64,000 bases of DNA from Ampullaceana balthica (taxonomy: Eukaryota; Mollusca; Gastropoda; Lymnaeidae). Each line of letters starts with the position of its first letter. Within the stretch, counting starts at the first letter, position 1. Location of the stretch: positions 186,001 through 250,000 of the forward strand of contig CALYLW010000685.1 of the NCBI GenBank assembly GCA_944989445.1. The letters run 5' to 3'. Below are positions 22,736-33,097 of the stretch, piece by piece. Position numbers and translations under genes: made by a program. The notes under the pieces are model-generated. The model was not told where the DNA came from. It saw only the letters and a program-made list of their open reading frames with translations, and did not search any database.

Positions 22736-23355
22736 TATAATCATAATCTTGCTCTATCGCCATTTGGTCGTCCAATATGGTTTTCTGTTGACCCTGTCAG
22801 TGTCACTTTCTTAAGAAAATGATTTTTCATGGATTCTTATTTGCATATTCTTATTTGCGAATGCAGGATATCAGTTTATATTTTAAACTTGTGAATTATT
22901 GAAAGGAATGATAACTTTGTTTGTAACAGAAGCCTTTCTATTGATCAAGATTTCGCTCACAAGCCCTGAGAAATTTGAAGAGAATTTTTGCATTAGTTTC
23001 ATTGAATTAAAACATTTTTATTTGAGCTAAACAGAGCTTTTGAGCTTTTTGTTTATTTAAATTAGTTTTGGACTAGAATAAAGTATAGGACTAGAACCAG
23101 CCCAGCATCATCTTCTACCTGCAGAAACGGTTTTCGTGTAAACAATGAGATTTTCCTTCAACCGTGTAATTGACTGTGACTTTGATACACAAATGACATT
23201 TGCAGGGAAAGGAGAAAAAAAGTAGCTCTTCGAACATGATCTAAATATTAATTATAATTATTTGTCTTAAATTTAAATTTCGAAATTATTAATGGAGAAG
23301 AATATTTTTGCTTTGTCGCGCGAAGGCATGAAGCTATTTAAGTGTAAGGGTATTT
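22736..23355. other. Unassigned
   Basis: AT-rich, with no coding or repeat signal seen. Confidence 0.4.
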
Positions 23356-23801
23356 GGGGCCAGTCCAAACATGACGACGCGCACCTAGGGGGAGGGAGGA
23401 GGAGGGGGTCACACGTTTGGGACGATGTGTGTCGAGGGAGAGGGGGTCGTTTAGAGTAACTGTTCCGTCACATCAAAACGTGCAAGCTTAAATAAAAGCT
23501 CCACATAGATATTTCATTGTTTACAATTTATTTTATGACGTTTTCAATGGCTTCACGCATGTTATGAGATATTAGAGTGCAGCCTTAAACTAAATAGATC
23601 TACATACTTAAATGACAATAAAGTGTTTTAAAACGAGCTCATTTTCAATTAGGAAATACGGCTTTTATGGTGGGGGGCCCTTGCAAAGCTTTGTGACGTC
23701 ATATTTGAGGGGTGTCTAACTTTTTGTGACGACGTTTGACAAGGTGGGGGAAAAGGGTGAAAAATTTGCAAAAATCGCGTGACGTCATTATAGACGGGCC
23801 C
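23356..23801. mobile_element. MITE, GGGGCCGTCC family, long form
   Basis: The left end GGGGCCAGTCCAAACATGAC and the right end, inverted GGGCCCGTCTATAATGACGT, are diverged versions of the TIR seen cleanly at 59126. The interior aligns with 37269-37676: GTCACACGTTTGGGACGATG, TTCAATGGCTTCACGCATG, AAATGACAATAAAGTGTTTT and TGACGTCATATTTGAGG. No ORF. Confidence 0.85.
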
Positions 23802-24154
23802 TTATCGAGAAAACGTGCTTTAGTTATTGTCATTGATCTACTCTCATTTGCGTGGATCGCTACTAATATAAGCAAATGAATTGATAAAGCTGAGTGTCCC
23901 TGATTATATCAGAAATTGTAACAGTGAATTTGAAATTAGTGTCTGTCCTAATGAAAGCTGTATGAGTTGGGTTTTAGGAAGTGTTTTATCTGCTAGCATT
24001 CGTGAGCTTTTATTTTTTTTTGGAGGGGGGTGGCTGTTGTTTACAGTAGCACCTGGGTGTAAAACATCAACTAAGTAAGTCACTCTTCCCAGTAACGTAA
24101 AATGAACATCGTCGTTTGTGGATAATTTACAGAATACAATTTTATAATAAAATG
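23802..24154. other. Unassigned
   Basis: The short frame at 23881-24078 has no recognisable domain. Confidence 0.4.
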
Positions 24155-24420
24155 CCTTGTCTTGTCTTATCTATACAGACGCTCCTTCTATGCAGAAGAT
24201 AGTTGCGTCCACAGACGATCTGTTGGCAAGTGATGCAGCGTTCACAGGCCACGGCTTTGTGGGTTCCACGCATTACCCAGCCGCCTAACACGGTACCCAT
24301 TCGGAGCGGGATGACTCAGGGACGCCCTAGGCCCCGGAACAAGCCCTTGCCTTCACACGGATTCGAACCCGTGACCATCGGTACGACAGTCCAGTGCGCT
24401 GCCACTCGACCACCACCTCC
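24155..24420 (-). mobile_element. tRNA-derived SINE, full-length copy
   Basis: On the minus strand the element begins at about 24420 with a tRNA-like head: A box TGGTCGAGTGG (24402-24412) and B box GGGTTCGAATCC (24359-24370), whose T-arm stem CACGG/CCGTG pairs. A body of roughly 170 bp follows, then a tail GTCTGTATAGATAAG ending in repeated ACAAG. A second copy is at 47549-47800 and a tail fragment at 51484-51538. It has no ORF and would depend on a LINE for movement. The partner LINE is not in this window. Confidence 0.9.
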
Positions 24421-25348
24421 CTATTTATTTGCCACATTTTTTTTAATGCCACAGAAAAATGTTTATCAAAAAGATATAAACTTTTAATTTTTATTACTAA
24501 TTTGCATAAATTCAAACTAGCAGAACATAATTAATGTCAAGTGTTTGCAAAATGTTTACTAAAGAAAGGGGATTTTCGTATTGTGTTCATTTGAATAATA
24601 AATCATTTGACTTTTAATTGTAATTTGTAATGCTAAAGACCGCGGTAAAAAAAAACAACATTCTGTACACTCAATGAGCAATCATCAAATCCATCCACTC
24701 GCATTATTCTTCACATGCCCTCTCCTAATACTTCATGTCGTATGACGTCATCAAGGCAGACGCTGGGGGTATACAATTATAATCGCTGTCTGGAGGCCCC
24801 CCCCCATCTCCTCCACAAACTGTCCCCGCTTTGCTAGAGAACACAATCCCGTCGTGAAGGATGTTTTAAACACGGTCTTATAACGCCGAGCTCCGAGGTC
24901 AGCTGGGTACAGAGTCATTTCGACTTGCCCGCCGTCCGATGTCGTCATGTATCCAATTGAAAGGGCAATAACTCCTGTGAACAGGGGAGGTGTCGGTACG
25001 AAACGTGGAGGCTCCTAACACCCGATCATAAACTGATCCTTTAACTGTAACAAGGGGCTGAATCTGATATCATCAGTAACAGTCGAAAGCACTAGCTGTG
25101 AACATGCAAAATATTAACTCAACGAAATGAGAAATAAACCTTAGATCTTGGTATATAGCAGTCAATTGCCTTTTTTCATCTATGAAAACAGCAAAAAATA
25201 TAGTTTGAAAATATTCGTTACATTGAAAATCAATGTGATATATAGTTTGTTTCATCAATTCATAGGAATGGGTCCCATTTTTCAATTGGTTTGACATTTT
25301 AGCGCAGATTCATTTCTTCAATAAAGGTACATTTAAAAAAACAACTTA
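24421..25348. other. Unassigned
   Basis: C-rich at 24798-24809. No supported gene or element. Confidence 0.4.
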
Positions 25349-25816
25349 CCGTATATACTCATTCTATAGCCCGTTCGCTCATAAGCCGACCCCCCCCCCT
25401 CTTTTGGAAGAGAAAAGTATTAAAAGTGTGTAACCCGCTCGCAAGCCGACCCCCAAAAAATAATACGACAGCGTAAACAAAATGGTACACATTAAAAAAA
25501 ACAAGCTAAATCGGTCATTATGATTGTTTATTTTGTACAACTTATCTTTGTCATTGCGCTCTGTTTTAGTCAAGAGTTACCGGTTTTTTTTTCTTTGGTA
25601 AACAGTGACGAAAGCGCGTGCATTAAAATTCCTTGTTGAAAACAAAATTAGTTAAACAGTTTATTAAAACATTCTCAAAAATAAATAAAATTGTTAAATA
25701 AGGTAAGTGCAGATGTTTAGTAATATATTATAGCTTCTGGTAGAGCAGTCGAATCTTGTAGAATGTAGAAAAGGACATTGATGATCTACATATCAACACC
25801 GATATTCAATATCCAT

Positions 25817-26831
25817 CAGGGTTGTTAACAATACTAAAAAAATTTATTGGCAATACCAATACCAATACTGCCTTTAAAATCTATTGGCAATACCAATACC
25901 AATACAATTTTAATACCAGTATTGCAATACCAATACCAATATTTATTTATTATTGCCTTACCAATACCAATATTTGGGTCATTCGACGAATAAAACGCCA
26001 TTCGACGAATAAAACGCAAATACGTAATTCATCGCTCTATATCACTTACATCGATAAACGATAACAACATTTTTGGCTAATTTAGACAATGTATTTTAAA
26101 CCAAATTTTGTTAAATGTCAATAGTTAACACTTGCTTCATCAGTTTTCCTCAAAGCATTCAAAAGTCTTTGACAACATATTAAATAAGTCGGCATACCTT
26201 AACTTCCTTAAGCAACAAGATTTTTAATATGTATACTGTACACATATTGTGAATGAATGAATGGATGGATGTATGAATGAATGGATGAATGAAGCAAATG
26301 ACTGTCATAGAACAGCAAATGATACATAAAAGGTTAAACATCATACTATAGTAACAAACAGTCAGACCGAGTCAGTGGATTGCATCACATCTGGAAAACT
26401 AACGATGAACGATGAATTTTAGTAGAGTTCACAGGGTAACGCCACCTATTTGGCCGTTACCACTTAGCCAGGCCTTGGTAAGTAACTGGTTAATGATCAT
26501 CGTCAAAGATATCATATATGATTTGATTTCTAGTATCATTAATTTCATTGATCAGTCTCATTAAAAAATTGTTTGGCAATGTCACTCGCAAGATGGCGAC
26601 ACCAAAGAAAAATTTATTATATTCAGCTTTATTCACAACCAATGTTGTAGAGAATTTATTGAATATTGCTTTTAGTATTGGTTAAAAATCAATACCAATA
26701 TCAAAAATAATTATTGGCAATACCAATACCAATATCAAATTTCAAGAAGTATTGCAATATCGTCCCAATACTTTAAAAAGTATTGGCAATACTACCAATA
26801 CCAATACAATATTGCAATATTAACAACCCTG
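25817..26831. mobile_element. Nested non-autonomous hAT element, perfect 8-bp duplication
   Basis: Ends are CAGGGTTGTTAA and its exact reverse complement. ATATCCAT is present on both sides (25809-25816 and 26832-26839). Near both ends CAATACCAATA-type motifs recur many times and in both orientations, like subterminal transposase-binding repeats in hAT elements. The 1,015-bp interior has no transposase frame. The sister MITE at 43526 has the matching unoccupied sequence. Confidence 0.95.
26251..26296 (+). repeat. (GAAT/GGAT)n microsatellite
   Basis: Tandem GAATGAATGGATGGAT tetramers inside the nested hAT element. Confidence 0.9.
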
Positions 26832-26940
26832 ATATCCATGCAGAAATACGTAAATTACCCGCTGGTAAGCCGACTCCCCCCAGCCCCCCCCCCTAGATTT
26901 CGTCCAAAAAAGGTCGGCTTTAGAACGAGTATATACGGTA

Positions 26941-27573
26941 ATTGTTTTTTTATATTATTTTTTTAATTTTTTTTTAAAGTTGATTCTGATTTGATTTGAA
27001 TAAGAAATTATTTGACTAAAAGTTCTGACATCTGCTATATCCTACCAACAGCCACCTCGCTTGGTAGGTTATAGAATAATCATTAACATTAATTTTTAAT
27101 TATTATTTGCTTCTCTCCACCCGTCCTTCCTCTAGTTTCGTCAAATTTTGGTCGAAGTATTATTAAGTAACTCATTTTGAAGAATGGTCCTAATGTCGAG
27201 AAAAGATAACTTATGATCATAGTCGTTCTTCTAAACATTCATTTGTCTGCTTCCATCCATTCTAAATTTTTTAAAAATTTGTGTAAAAGAAGTTTGCATA
27301 CAGAAAAAATTATAATAATACATACTGAATATACACTTTAAAAACGCCATTTTCTTGGCATGGTCTGTAGTCGTGCAGTATAACATGTAAGACTACGGAA
27401 CTATTTCAGACCGAAAATATATATCACTTATGTATATATAAAATAATGAGCCAAAATACAGTCTGTTGCCTTATTTATCATCTTTTCAAGTTTTTCACTG
27501 CTTGATGAGACAGTTTTGACATAAGGAGTGATCGAGGAGCTCGCGCAAGGGTTGGGGTGGAGTGGGGGTGGGG
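26941..27573. other. Unassigned AT-rich sequence
   Basis: No gene or repeat identified. Confidence 0.4.
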
Positions 27574-27750
27574 CAGGGCCGTCTTAACGCATAGGCCCGT
27601 TGGGCATTTGCCCGGGGGCCCACGAGCATAGGGGCCCCATGGGAATATGTTTATTTATATATATTATGTATATTTATTTATTCATGCGGGGAAGGGGCCC
27701 TACACTATTTCTTTGCCCGGGGGCCCAAAACTGGTGTAAAGACGGCTCTG
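27574..27750. mobile_element. 177-bp hAT MITE, 8-bp duplication
   Basis: TIRs are CAGGGCCGTCTT and, inverted, CAGAGCCGTCTT. GGGTGGGG flanks both sides (27566-27573 and 27751-27758). The flank is G-rich, so the match carries slightly less weight. GCCCGGGGGCCCA occurs near each end, an internal repeat. No ORF of interest. Confidence 0.92.
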
Positions 27751-27758
27751 GGGTGGGG

Positions 27759-28367
27759 TTCCCTAGAGCCCAAAACAGCTGGAATGATATTATCTTATCC
27801 TGCTAACTTTTCTTCTACCTGAGCGTGCCTCCTCTCTGTCACGATTGGTTATTTGAAAACTGAATAGGCCCAGGCACATTAAATAAGGTCTCCATCGATT
27901 TACATGTGTGTGTCCATCGCAAGAGTGGCCCGGAAACCCAGCACATTATCATACCGTTACATATCTGTAAAAAACGATATTTTGATAAAATATTATCTTA
28001 TTTGTTTTGCTAACTGTGCAGCATTTGACCACTGGGGATTCCTATACCCACGTACATGCTCTAGGAAGAAGTGGATTTCTTGACCCCAGGCCGATTATGA
28101 AAACACCAGACGACATAAATGTTCACACAGTTGCTGATCATTTCATGAGACTGGGCACTTACTGTCGTCACGCCCATAAAATGACATTTCTTTAGGGCGA
28201 ATCAATAGTGACCAGTGGCTTCATATCATGTTGTTGTTTGTAGCCTTTTTTCGTTGTTGTAACAACAACAGTCAACACCAAAGAGCGTCCGTAACAAAAA
28301 TGTCCTGTTTAAATCCAGTCAATAAAACATTACCAAGAAATCACCCAAATTGACGTTGCGCGATGAA
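27759..28367. other. Unassigned
   Basis: The frame at 28007-28195 (+) shows no recognisable motif. Confidence 0.4.
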
Positions 28368-28445
28368 TGTGATCACACTGACTCTACTACTTTTGTGATC
28401 ACACTGACTCTACTACTTTTGTGATCACACTGACTCTACTACTTT
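28368..28445 (+). repeat. 26-bp tandem repeat, three copies
   Basis: GATCACACTGACTCTACTAC plus TTTTGT is repeated three times almost exactly. Confidence 0.95.
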
Positions 28446-28899
28446 CGAAACAATAACACAAAATGTAGATTGGAAAATAAAATGTGACCTCACGCTATAA
28501 AACTTTTCCAGACGGTTGTAAAAGAGGGATATGATCAAGTCCGAATTCCTGATTTTTATTGATTCAAGAGCTAAAAAAATCTCCTTTCGGGGAGTAACCA
28601 GTGAAATTTAGAGAGGCACATAAACTTGTCGCTCTCAGTCGCGGACGAAAATTGTCCGCTTAGCGTCAATTTCAACAAATGGAGTCGTTTCATTTGACAA
28701 ATTCTATAAATTAGTTGCAACGTAAAACTATAAAATGAATTCTACGAATATCTAAATGGAGCTTTTCCCAAAAGGGTTTGTCAGTAATGTACACCCAGAC
28801 TTTGATAGCATAACACACATTCTCCTCTTAAATTTAAACCAAGTTTCATTTTAACACACAGTTCTTTCCTATTTGAAAAATGCCAGTAACTACAAGTTA
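28446..28899. other. Unassigned
   Basis: No supported feature. Confidence 0.4.
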
Positions 28900-29125
28900 T
28901 TCGTGAGTACTGCAGTACTATAAACCTGATATTGAGATTGTGAGTACTGCATTGCTACAAATCGAGATAAACCTGATATCGAGATTGTGAGTACTGCAGT
29001 ACTACAAAACTTATATTAAGATTGTGAGTGCTGCAGTTTTATAAAACTGATATTGAGATTGTGAGTACTGTAGTACTATACATTTGCTACTGATATTGCG
29101 AGTACTGCAGTACTATAAAACTGAG
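28900..29125 (+). repeat. Minisatellite, GTGAGTACTGCAGTACTA unit
   Basis: Six imperfect units of about 36-48 bp contain the palindrome AGTACTGCAGTACT followed by TAAACCTGATATTGAGATT. Confidence 0.9.
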
Positions 29126-29857
29126 GTGAAGATCAAGATGATTGCAATTCTTCAGAGCTTCTTGTCTGATCGTGACCAACGGAGCACAATAAAGCTGGCT
29201 TTCAGATTAGAAGACCATCGCCATAAAGGGGTACGGGGACATCAGGTCAAATAGGTAATTTTGAACGGAACCAGGGTTGACATCGTGGTCAGCAGTTGTC
29301 GGACATGGGAGAAGGCTAGGTCATTGGTGAGTTATGGGTTGCGTGAGAAGAAGGGGAGAAAATGGTATGAAGGACGCGTTAGGTTAAATGGATGGACGTT
29401 TTGTAGGGCTGTTAGGAGTGATGGGGTTCGTAGGAGTATGGGTCGTATGAACTTTTATATGGTAGGGAAAGGAGAGGACTTGGAACGTGTTCAAGGGGAT
29501 TTGCATGTTGGCTGCTTTGGAATTTTTACAGACGCCAACAATGGGTGTGGGAGGGTTTTAAAGGCGTTTCGTAATATGATAACTTATCGTTTACTTCCGA
29601 TTTAAACACTTTGTTCTCTAGTACTTTTTAGTGTAGTCAACAGCAATGTCAAATCGATTAAGATCACATTCGTCTGTGTTAAATATGATCATTTGTGGCT
29701 TTATCCACAATAACAACAAGTGTATACGTCACTGCCTGTTAACAACAATCTTTTATTTCTTTGCTGTACCAATGAATCTGCTGTGTAGACGAAATGACCA
29801 TCACAAACAGAATATTTAATGGCAGAATCTATTGATATAATTCACTTAAATTAGTAT
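29126..29857. other. Unassigned, with an unexplained 114-codon frame
   Basis: The frame at 29261-29605 (+) is basic and begins MNGTRVDIVVSSCRTWEKAR. I recognise no family. It may be chance or a fragment of an old element. Confidence 0.3.
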
Positions 29858-30145
29858 GTGCAAATGACCATGACGAATGACCCTCGCTGAGGTCAACTAA
29901 TCACAGTCAACTGTTGGCAAGCGAAGGCAGTGGAGGGGTGGGGCATGTCTTGAGACCAGCAATGCGTTTTGCATTCAGTTTCGTTGTTCCCTCACAGAGT
30001 ACATGTATTCCGTAGTGTATTGGTTATTACATCCGTCTGACATGCGCAAAGTCTTGGATTTTAAGACCCAGCGACAACTTTTTTGTAAAAAAATGTTTTT
30101 AAAATGTTTTTGTTTATGCCCGTTCTTTTTCCCCCTTTCTTAGCG
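29858..30145 (+). repeat. Dispersed repeat with tRNA-Val-like core, copy B
   Basis: Aligns with 21765-22062 (GACGAATGACCCTCGCTG, GGTCAACTAATCAC, TGTTGGCAAGCG, tRNA-like core, then TTTATGCCCGTTCTTTTTCC). Its tail CCCTTTCTTAGCGTAC also resembles CCTTTTCTTAGCACTATG upstream of the Helitron hairpin at 30583. Confidence 0.8.
30007..30077 (+). pseudogene. tRNA-Val-like pseudogene (copy B)
   Basis: TTCCGTAGTGTATTGGTTAT, then TACATCCGTCTGACATGCG, tracks the first half of metazoan tRNA-Val, with GAC at the anticodon position. The T arm (GTCTTGGATTTTAAGACCC) is degraded and the 3' acceptor strand is absent, so it is not functional. Confidence 0.7.
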
Positions 30146-30164
30146 TACATAAACACCACTTCGC

Positions 30165-30490
30165 ATGTATTTCACGGGAAAAAAAGCTTCGTTCAATTTT
30201 ATACCAATTCCTTCATCCGGTAACTGTTTCTATCGGTCGCATATTTCTGGGAAAATTTAATAGACGAAGTTGTTGCTCTCTATAAACTTGGCAACATGGC
30301 TGTAAGTTTTGTTTCTCAACATTGGGGTAACTTCGGCGACGAGCTTTCAGTTGTTCTCAGTGACGGAAACGTAGTCATACACTCTCAACAATACACTCGG
30401 TACATGAATACTTCAGGAGTATATGGCGGCGCGGCAGAAATTGTCGCGATGTTCAAAATATTGCCCGAAAATGCATCTGCGGTCCCCCCA
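30165..30490 (+). pseudogene. OTU-like cysteine protease domain fragment, frameshifted
   Basis: Translation from 30165 gives IPIPSSGNCFYRS at 30201-30239, the OTU catalytic-cysteine motif ([DS]GNC[LF][FY]RS), with Cys codon 30225-30227. That frame stops at about 30258. The reading continues in another frame from about 30239 (AYFWENLIDEV...), with VSQHWGNF near 30313-30336 and YTRYMNTSGVYGGAAEIVAM at 30392-30451, matching the OTU block Y..YM...GVYGG..EI.A. The C-terminal histidine motif is missing, because Helitron-type tail sequence begins at about 30526. OTU proteases occur in large Helitrons of aquatic animals, so this is probably a relic of such an element, though a captured host or retroelement fragment is possible. 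Confidence 0.75.
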
Positions 30491-30525
30491 ACGTTCAATC
30501 GCGTAGTTCCCATTTGTTCGTGCGA

Positions 30526-30614
30526 ATGTTTGTGTCCGTTTTCCCCCAACCCCTTTTCTTAGCACTATGTATGAGTATGTCTGCGGCGTATGCTACGCCG
30601 CGGGTCGTATCTAG
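30526..30614 (+). mobile_element. Helitron 3' end downstream of the OTU fragment
   Basis: Hairpin GCGGCGTATGCTACGCCGC at 30583-30601 is followed by GGGTCGTAT and CTAG (30611-30614), then T, a canonical Helitron terminus. The pyrimidine-rich TTTGTGTCCGTTTTCCCCC block precedes it. The hairpin is identical to that at 22706. The 5' end of the element is not identified. Confidence 0.88.
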
Positions 30615-31133
30615 TTATCATTATTGCTTGTAAAACATGTCGATTTCATAGCGACTTACTGTCCTTACACCATCCCTGAATGAGAAGTAAAATATGCGAT
30701 TGTTATATGAAAAGTAAAAACTGTTGCATAGCGAGACAATTTTAATTCCCTTTTCGGCAAAATGAAGTCCAATGTAAACAATGCACTTCAGCATCAGACC
30801 ATCCAATAAATGGAGTTTAAATTAGGGGGTGGGAGGGGCGTATTCACCCCCCGAGTGTCTGGTCGCATTGATGACGTAATGTTCGGCTTTGGGAAATCGT
30901 TTTATTTATTTATTTCTATTTATGAACGAGGAAGATTTGTTTAAAATAGCAAATTGCGTTACGAAACCTGATAAGAATCAAAATTATTTAAACTTTAAAA
31001 AAAATAATGTACTATTATATTAGGGGAGACTTGTCTGAGATGCTTTAGCTTTAGTTGCTAGAGATGTGACATTATCTTAGGATAATGTGTAAGATCTATT
31101 CGGGATAAAGTACTAAGACTGTCCGATGTAACA
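30615..31133. other. Unassigned, with a 45-bp block repeated at 33850
   Basis: GTGTCTGGTCGCATTGATGA and the following CGTAATGTTCGGCTTTGGG (30854-30893) recur with few changes at 33852-33891, on the other side of the 21-bp satellite. Confidence 0.5.
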
Positions 31134-31403
31134 GTTGTAGGCATAAAGTACGTTACGCTCCAGATGGGGGAGGGGGTGTAAGAAAGTGGCACAGTTTGTG
31201 ACACGGGGAGAGGGGTCCGGCCATTTGTGACGTCACGGTGTTTTATATTAAATTTTAATTATTTTTTTTAGTAAAAATAAATTTGATCGAAAGTGTTACG
31301 TACTTTGGGGGGGGGTGTCCAAGATTTGTGACAGTTTGTCACAGGAGAGAAGTGGGGAGTTAAAATGGTCAAAAACAGCGTGAAGTACTTTATGGACGAC
31401 CCC
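31134..31403. mobile_element. MITE, GGGGCCGTCC family, short form (old copy)
   Basis: Aligns inverted to 59126-59407: ATAAAGTACGTTACGCTCC, GGGGGTGTAAGAAAGTGGCA, GGGTCCGGCC, GTACTTTGGGGGG and, at the right end, GTACTTTATGGACGACCCC. The left terminus has lost the GGGGCCGTCC bases. No ORF. Confidence 0.88.
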
Positions 31404-31502
31404 TTGTGATAAGGATAGAGGAATATGACTATTATGAGTGTCTGTTTTCTATGAATGCCATAATGTATCGGAATGGGGAAACGTTAATTGTATCTTACCA
31501 TG

Positions 31503-33097
31503 AATAGATCTCCAACTAAACAGAATAGATCTCCAACTAAACAGAATAGATCTCCAACTAAACAGAATAGATCTCCAACTAAACAGAATAGATCTCCAAC
31601 TAAACAGAATAGATCTCCAACTAAACAGAATAGATCTCCAACTAAACAGAATAGATCTCCAACTAAACAGAATAGATCTCCAACTAAACAGAATAGATCT
31701 CCAACTAAACAGAATAGATCTCCAACTAAACAGAATAGATCTCCAACTAAACAGAATAGATCTCCAACTAAACAGAATAGATCTCCAACTAAACAGAATA
31801 GATCTCCAACTAAACAGATTAGATCTCCAACTAAACATAATAGATCTCCAACTAAACAGAATAGATCTCCAACTAAACAGAATAGATCTCCAACTAAACA
31901 GAATAGATCTCCAACTAAACAGAATAGATCTCCAACTAAACAGAATAGATCTCCAACTAAACAGATTAGATCTCCAACTAAACATAATAGATCTCCAACT
32001 AAACAGAATAGATCTCCAACTAAACAGAATAGATCTCCAACTAAACAGAATAGATCTCCAACTAAACAGAATAGATCTCCAACTAAACAGAATAGATCTC
32101 CAACTAAACAGAATAGATCTCCAACTAAACAGAATAGATCTCCAACTAAACAGAATAGATCTCCAACTAAACAGAATAGATCTCCAACTAAACAGAATAG
32201 ATCTCCAACTAAACAGAATAGATCTCCAACTAAACAGAATAGATCTCCAACTAAACAGAATAGATCTCCAACTAAACAGAATAGATCTCCAACTAAACAG
32301 AATAGATCTCCAACTAAACAGAATAGATCTCCAACTAAACAGAATAGATCTCCAACTAAACAGAATAGATCTCCAACTAAACAGAATAGATCTCCAACTA
32401 AACAGAATAGATCTCCAACTAAACAGAATAGATCTCCAACTAAACAGAATAGATCTCCAACTAAACAGAATAGATCTCCAACTAAACAGAATAGATCTCC
32501 AACTAAACAGAATAGATCTCCAACTAAACAGAATAGATCTCCAACTAAACAGAATAGATCTCCAACTAAACAGAATAGATCTCCAACTAAACAGAATAGA
32601 TCTCCAACTAAACAGAATAGATCTCCAACTAAACAGAATAGATCTCCAACTAAACAGAATAGATCTCCAACTAAACAGAATAGATCTCCAACTAAACAGA
32701 ATAGATCTCCAACTAAACAGAATAGATCTCCAACTAAACAGAATAGATCTCCAACTAAACAGAATAGATCTCCAACTAAACAGAATAGATCTCCAACTAA
32801 ACAGAATAGATCTCCAACTAAACAGAATAGATCTCCAACTAAACAGAATAGATCTCCAACTAAACAGAATAGATCTCCAACTAAACAGAATAGATCTCCA
32901 ACTAAACAGAATAGATCTCCAACTAAACAGAATAGATCTCCAACTAAACAGAATAGATCTCCAACTAAACAGAATAGATCTCCAACTAAACAGAATAGAT
33001 CTCCAACTAAACAGATTAGATCTCCAACTAAACAGAATAGATCTCCAACTAAACAGAATAGATCTCCAACTAAACAGAATAGATCTCCAACTAAACA
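31503..33097 (+). repeat. 21-bp satellite, about 76 near-perfect copies
   Basis: The unit is AATAGATCTCCAACTAAACAG, and each unit contains the palindrome AGATCT. Only a few variants occur (CAGATT, CATAAT). The CAGATT-CATAAT pair appears at 31815 and again at 31962, exactly 147 bp (seven units) apart, showing a block duplication. Because 21 is a multiple of three and the unit lacks stops in several frames, open frames of about 550 codons arise on both strands (RSPTKQN on plus, FSWRSIL and CLVGDLF on minus). I do not read them as genes. Confidence 0.98.

Larger units (their letters stand above)
25349..26938. mobile_element. TA-flanked MITE (CCGTATATACT ends) carrying a nested hAT
   Basis: TIRs read CCGTATATACTCATTCTATA on the left and, inverted, CCGTATATACTCGTTCTAAA on the right. 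TA dinucleotides lie outside both. GCCGACCCCC repeats follow each end. Removing the nested hAT leaves about 570 bp. A sister copy without the insertion is at 43526-43979. Transposase superfamily is not assigned. Confidence 0.93.

Noticed and set aside
24359..24412. tRNA gene on the minus strand
   Set aside because: A and B boxes are present, but the acceptor stem does not close and the sequence continues into a repeated body. It is the head of a SINE.
29261..29605. 114-codon basic frame
   Set aside because: Possibly an old element fragment, but I could not match any domain, so it is not called as a gene.
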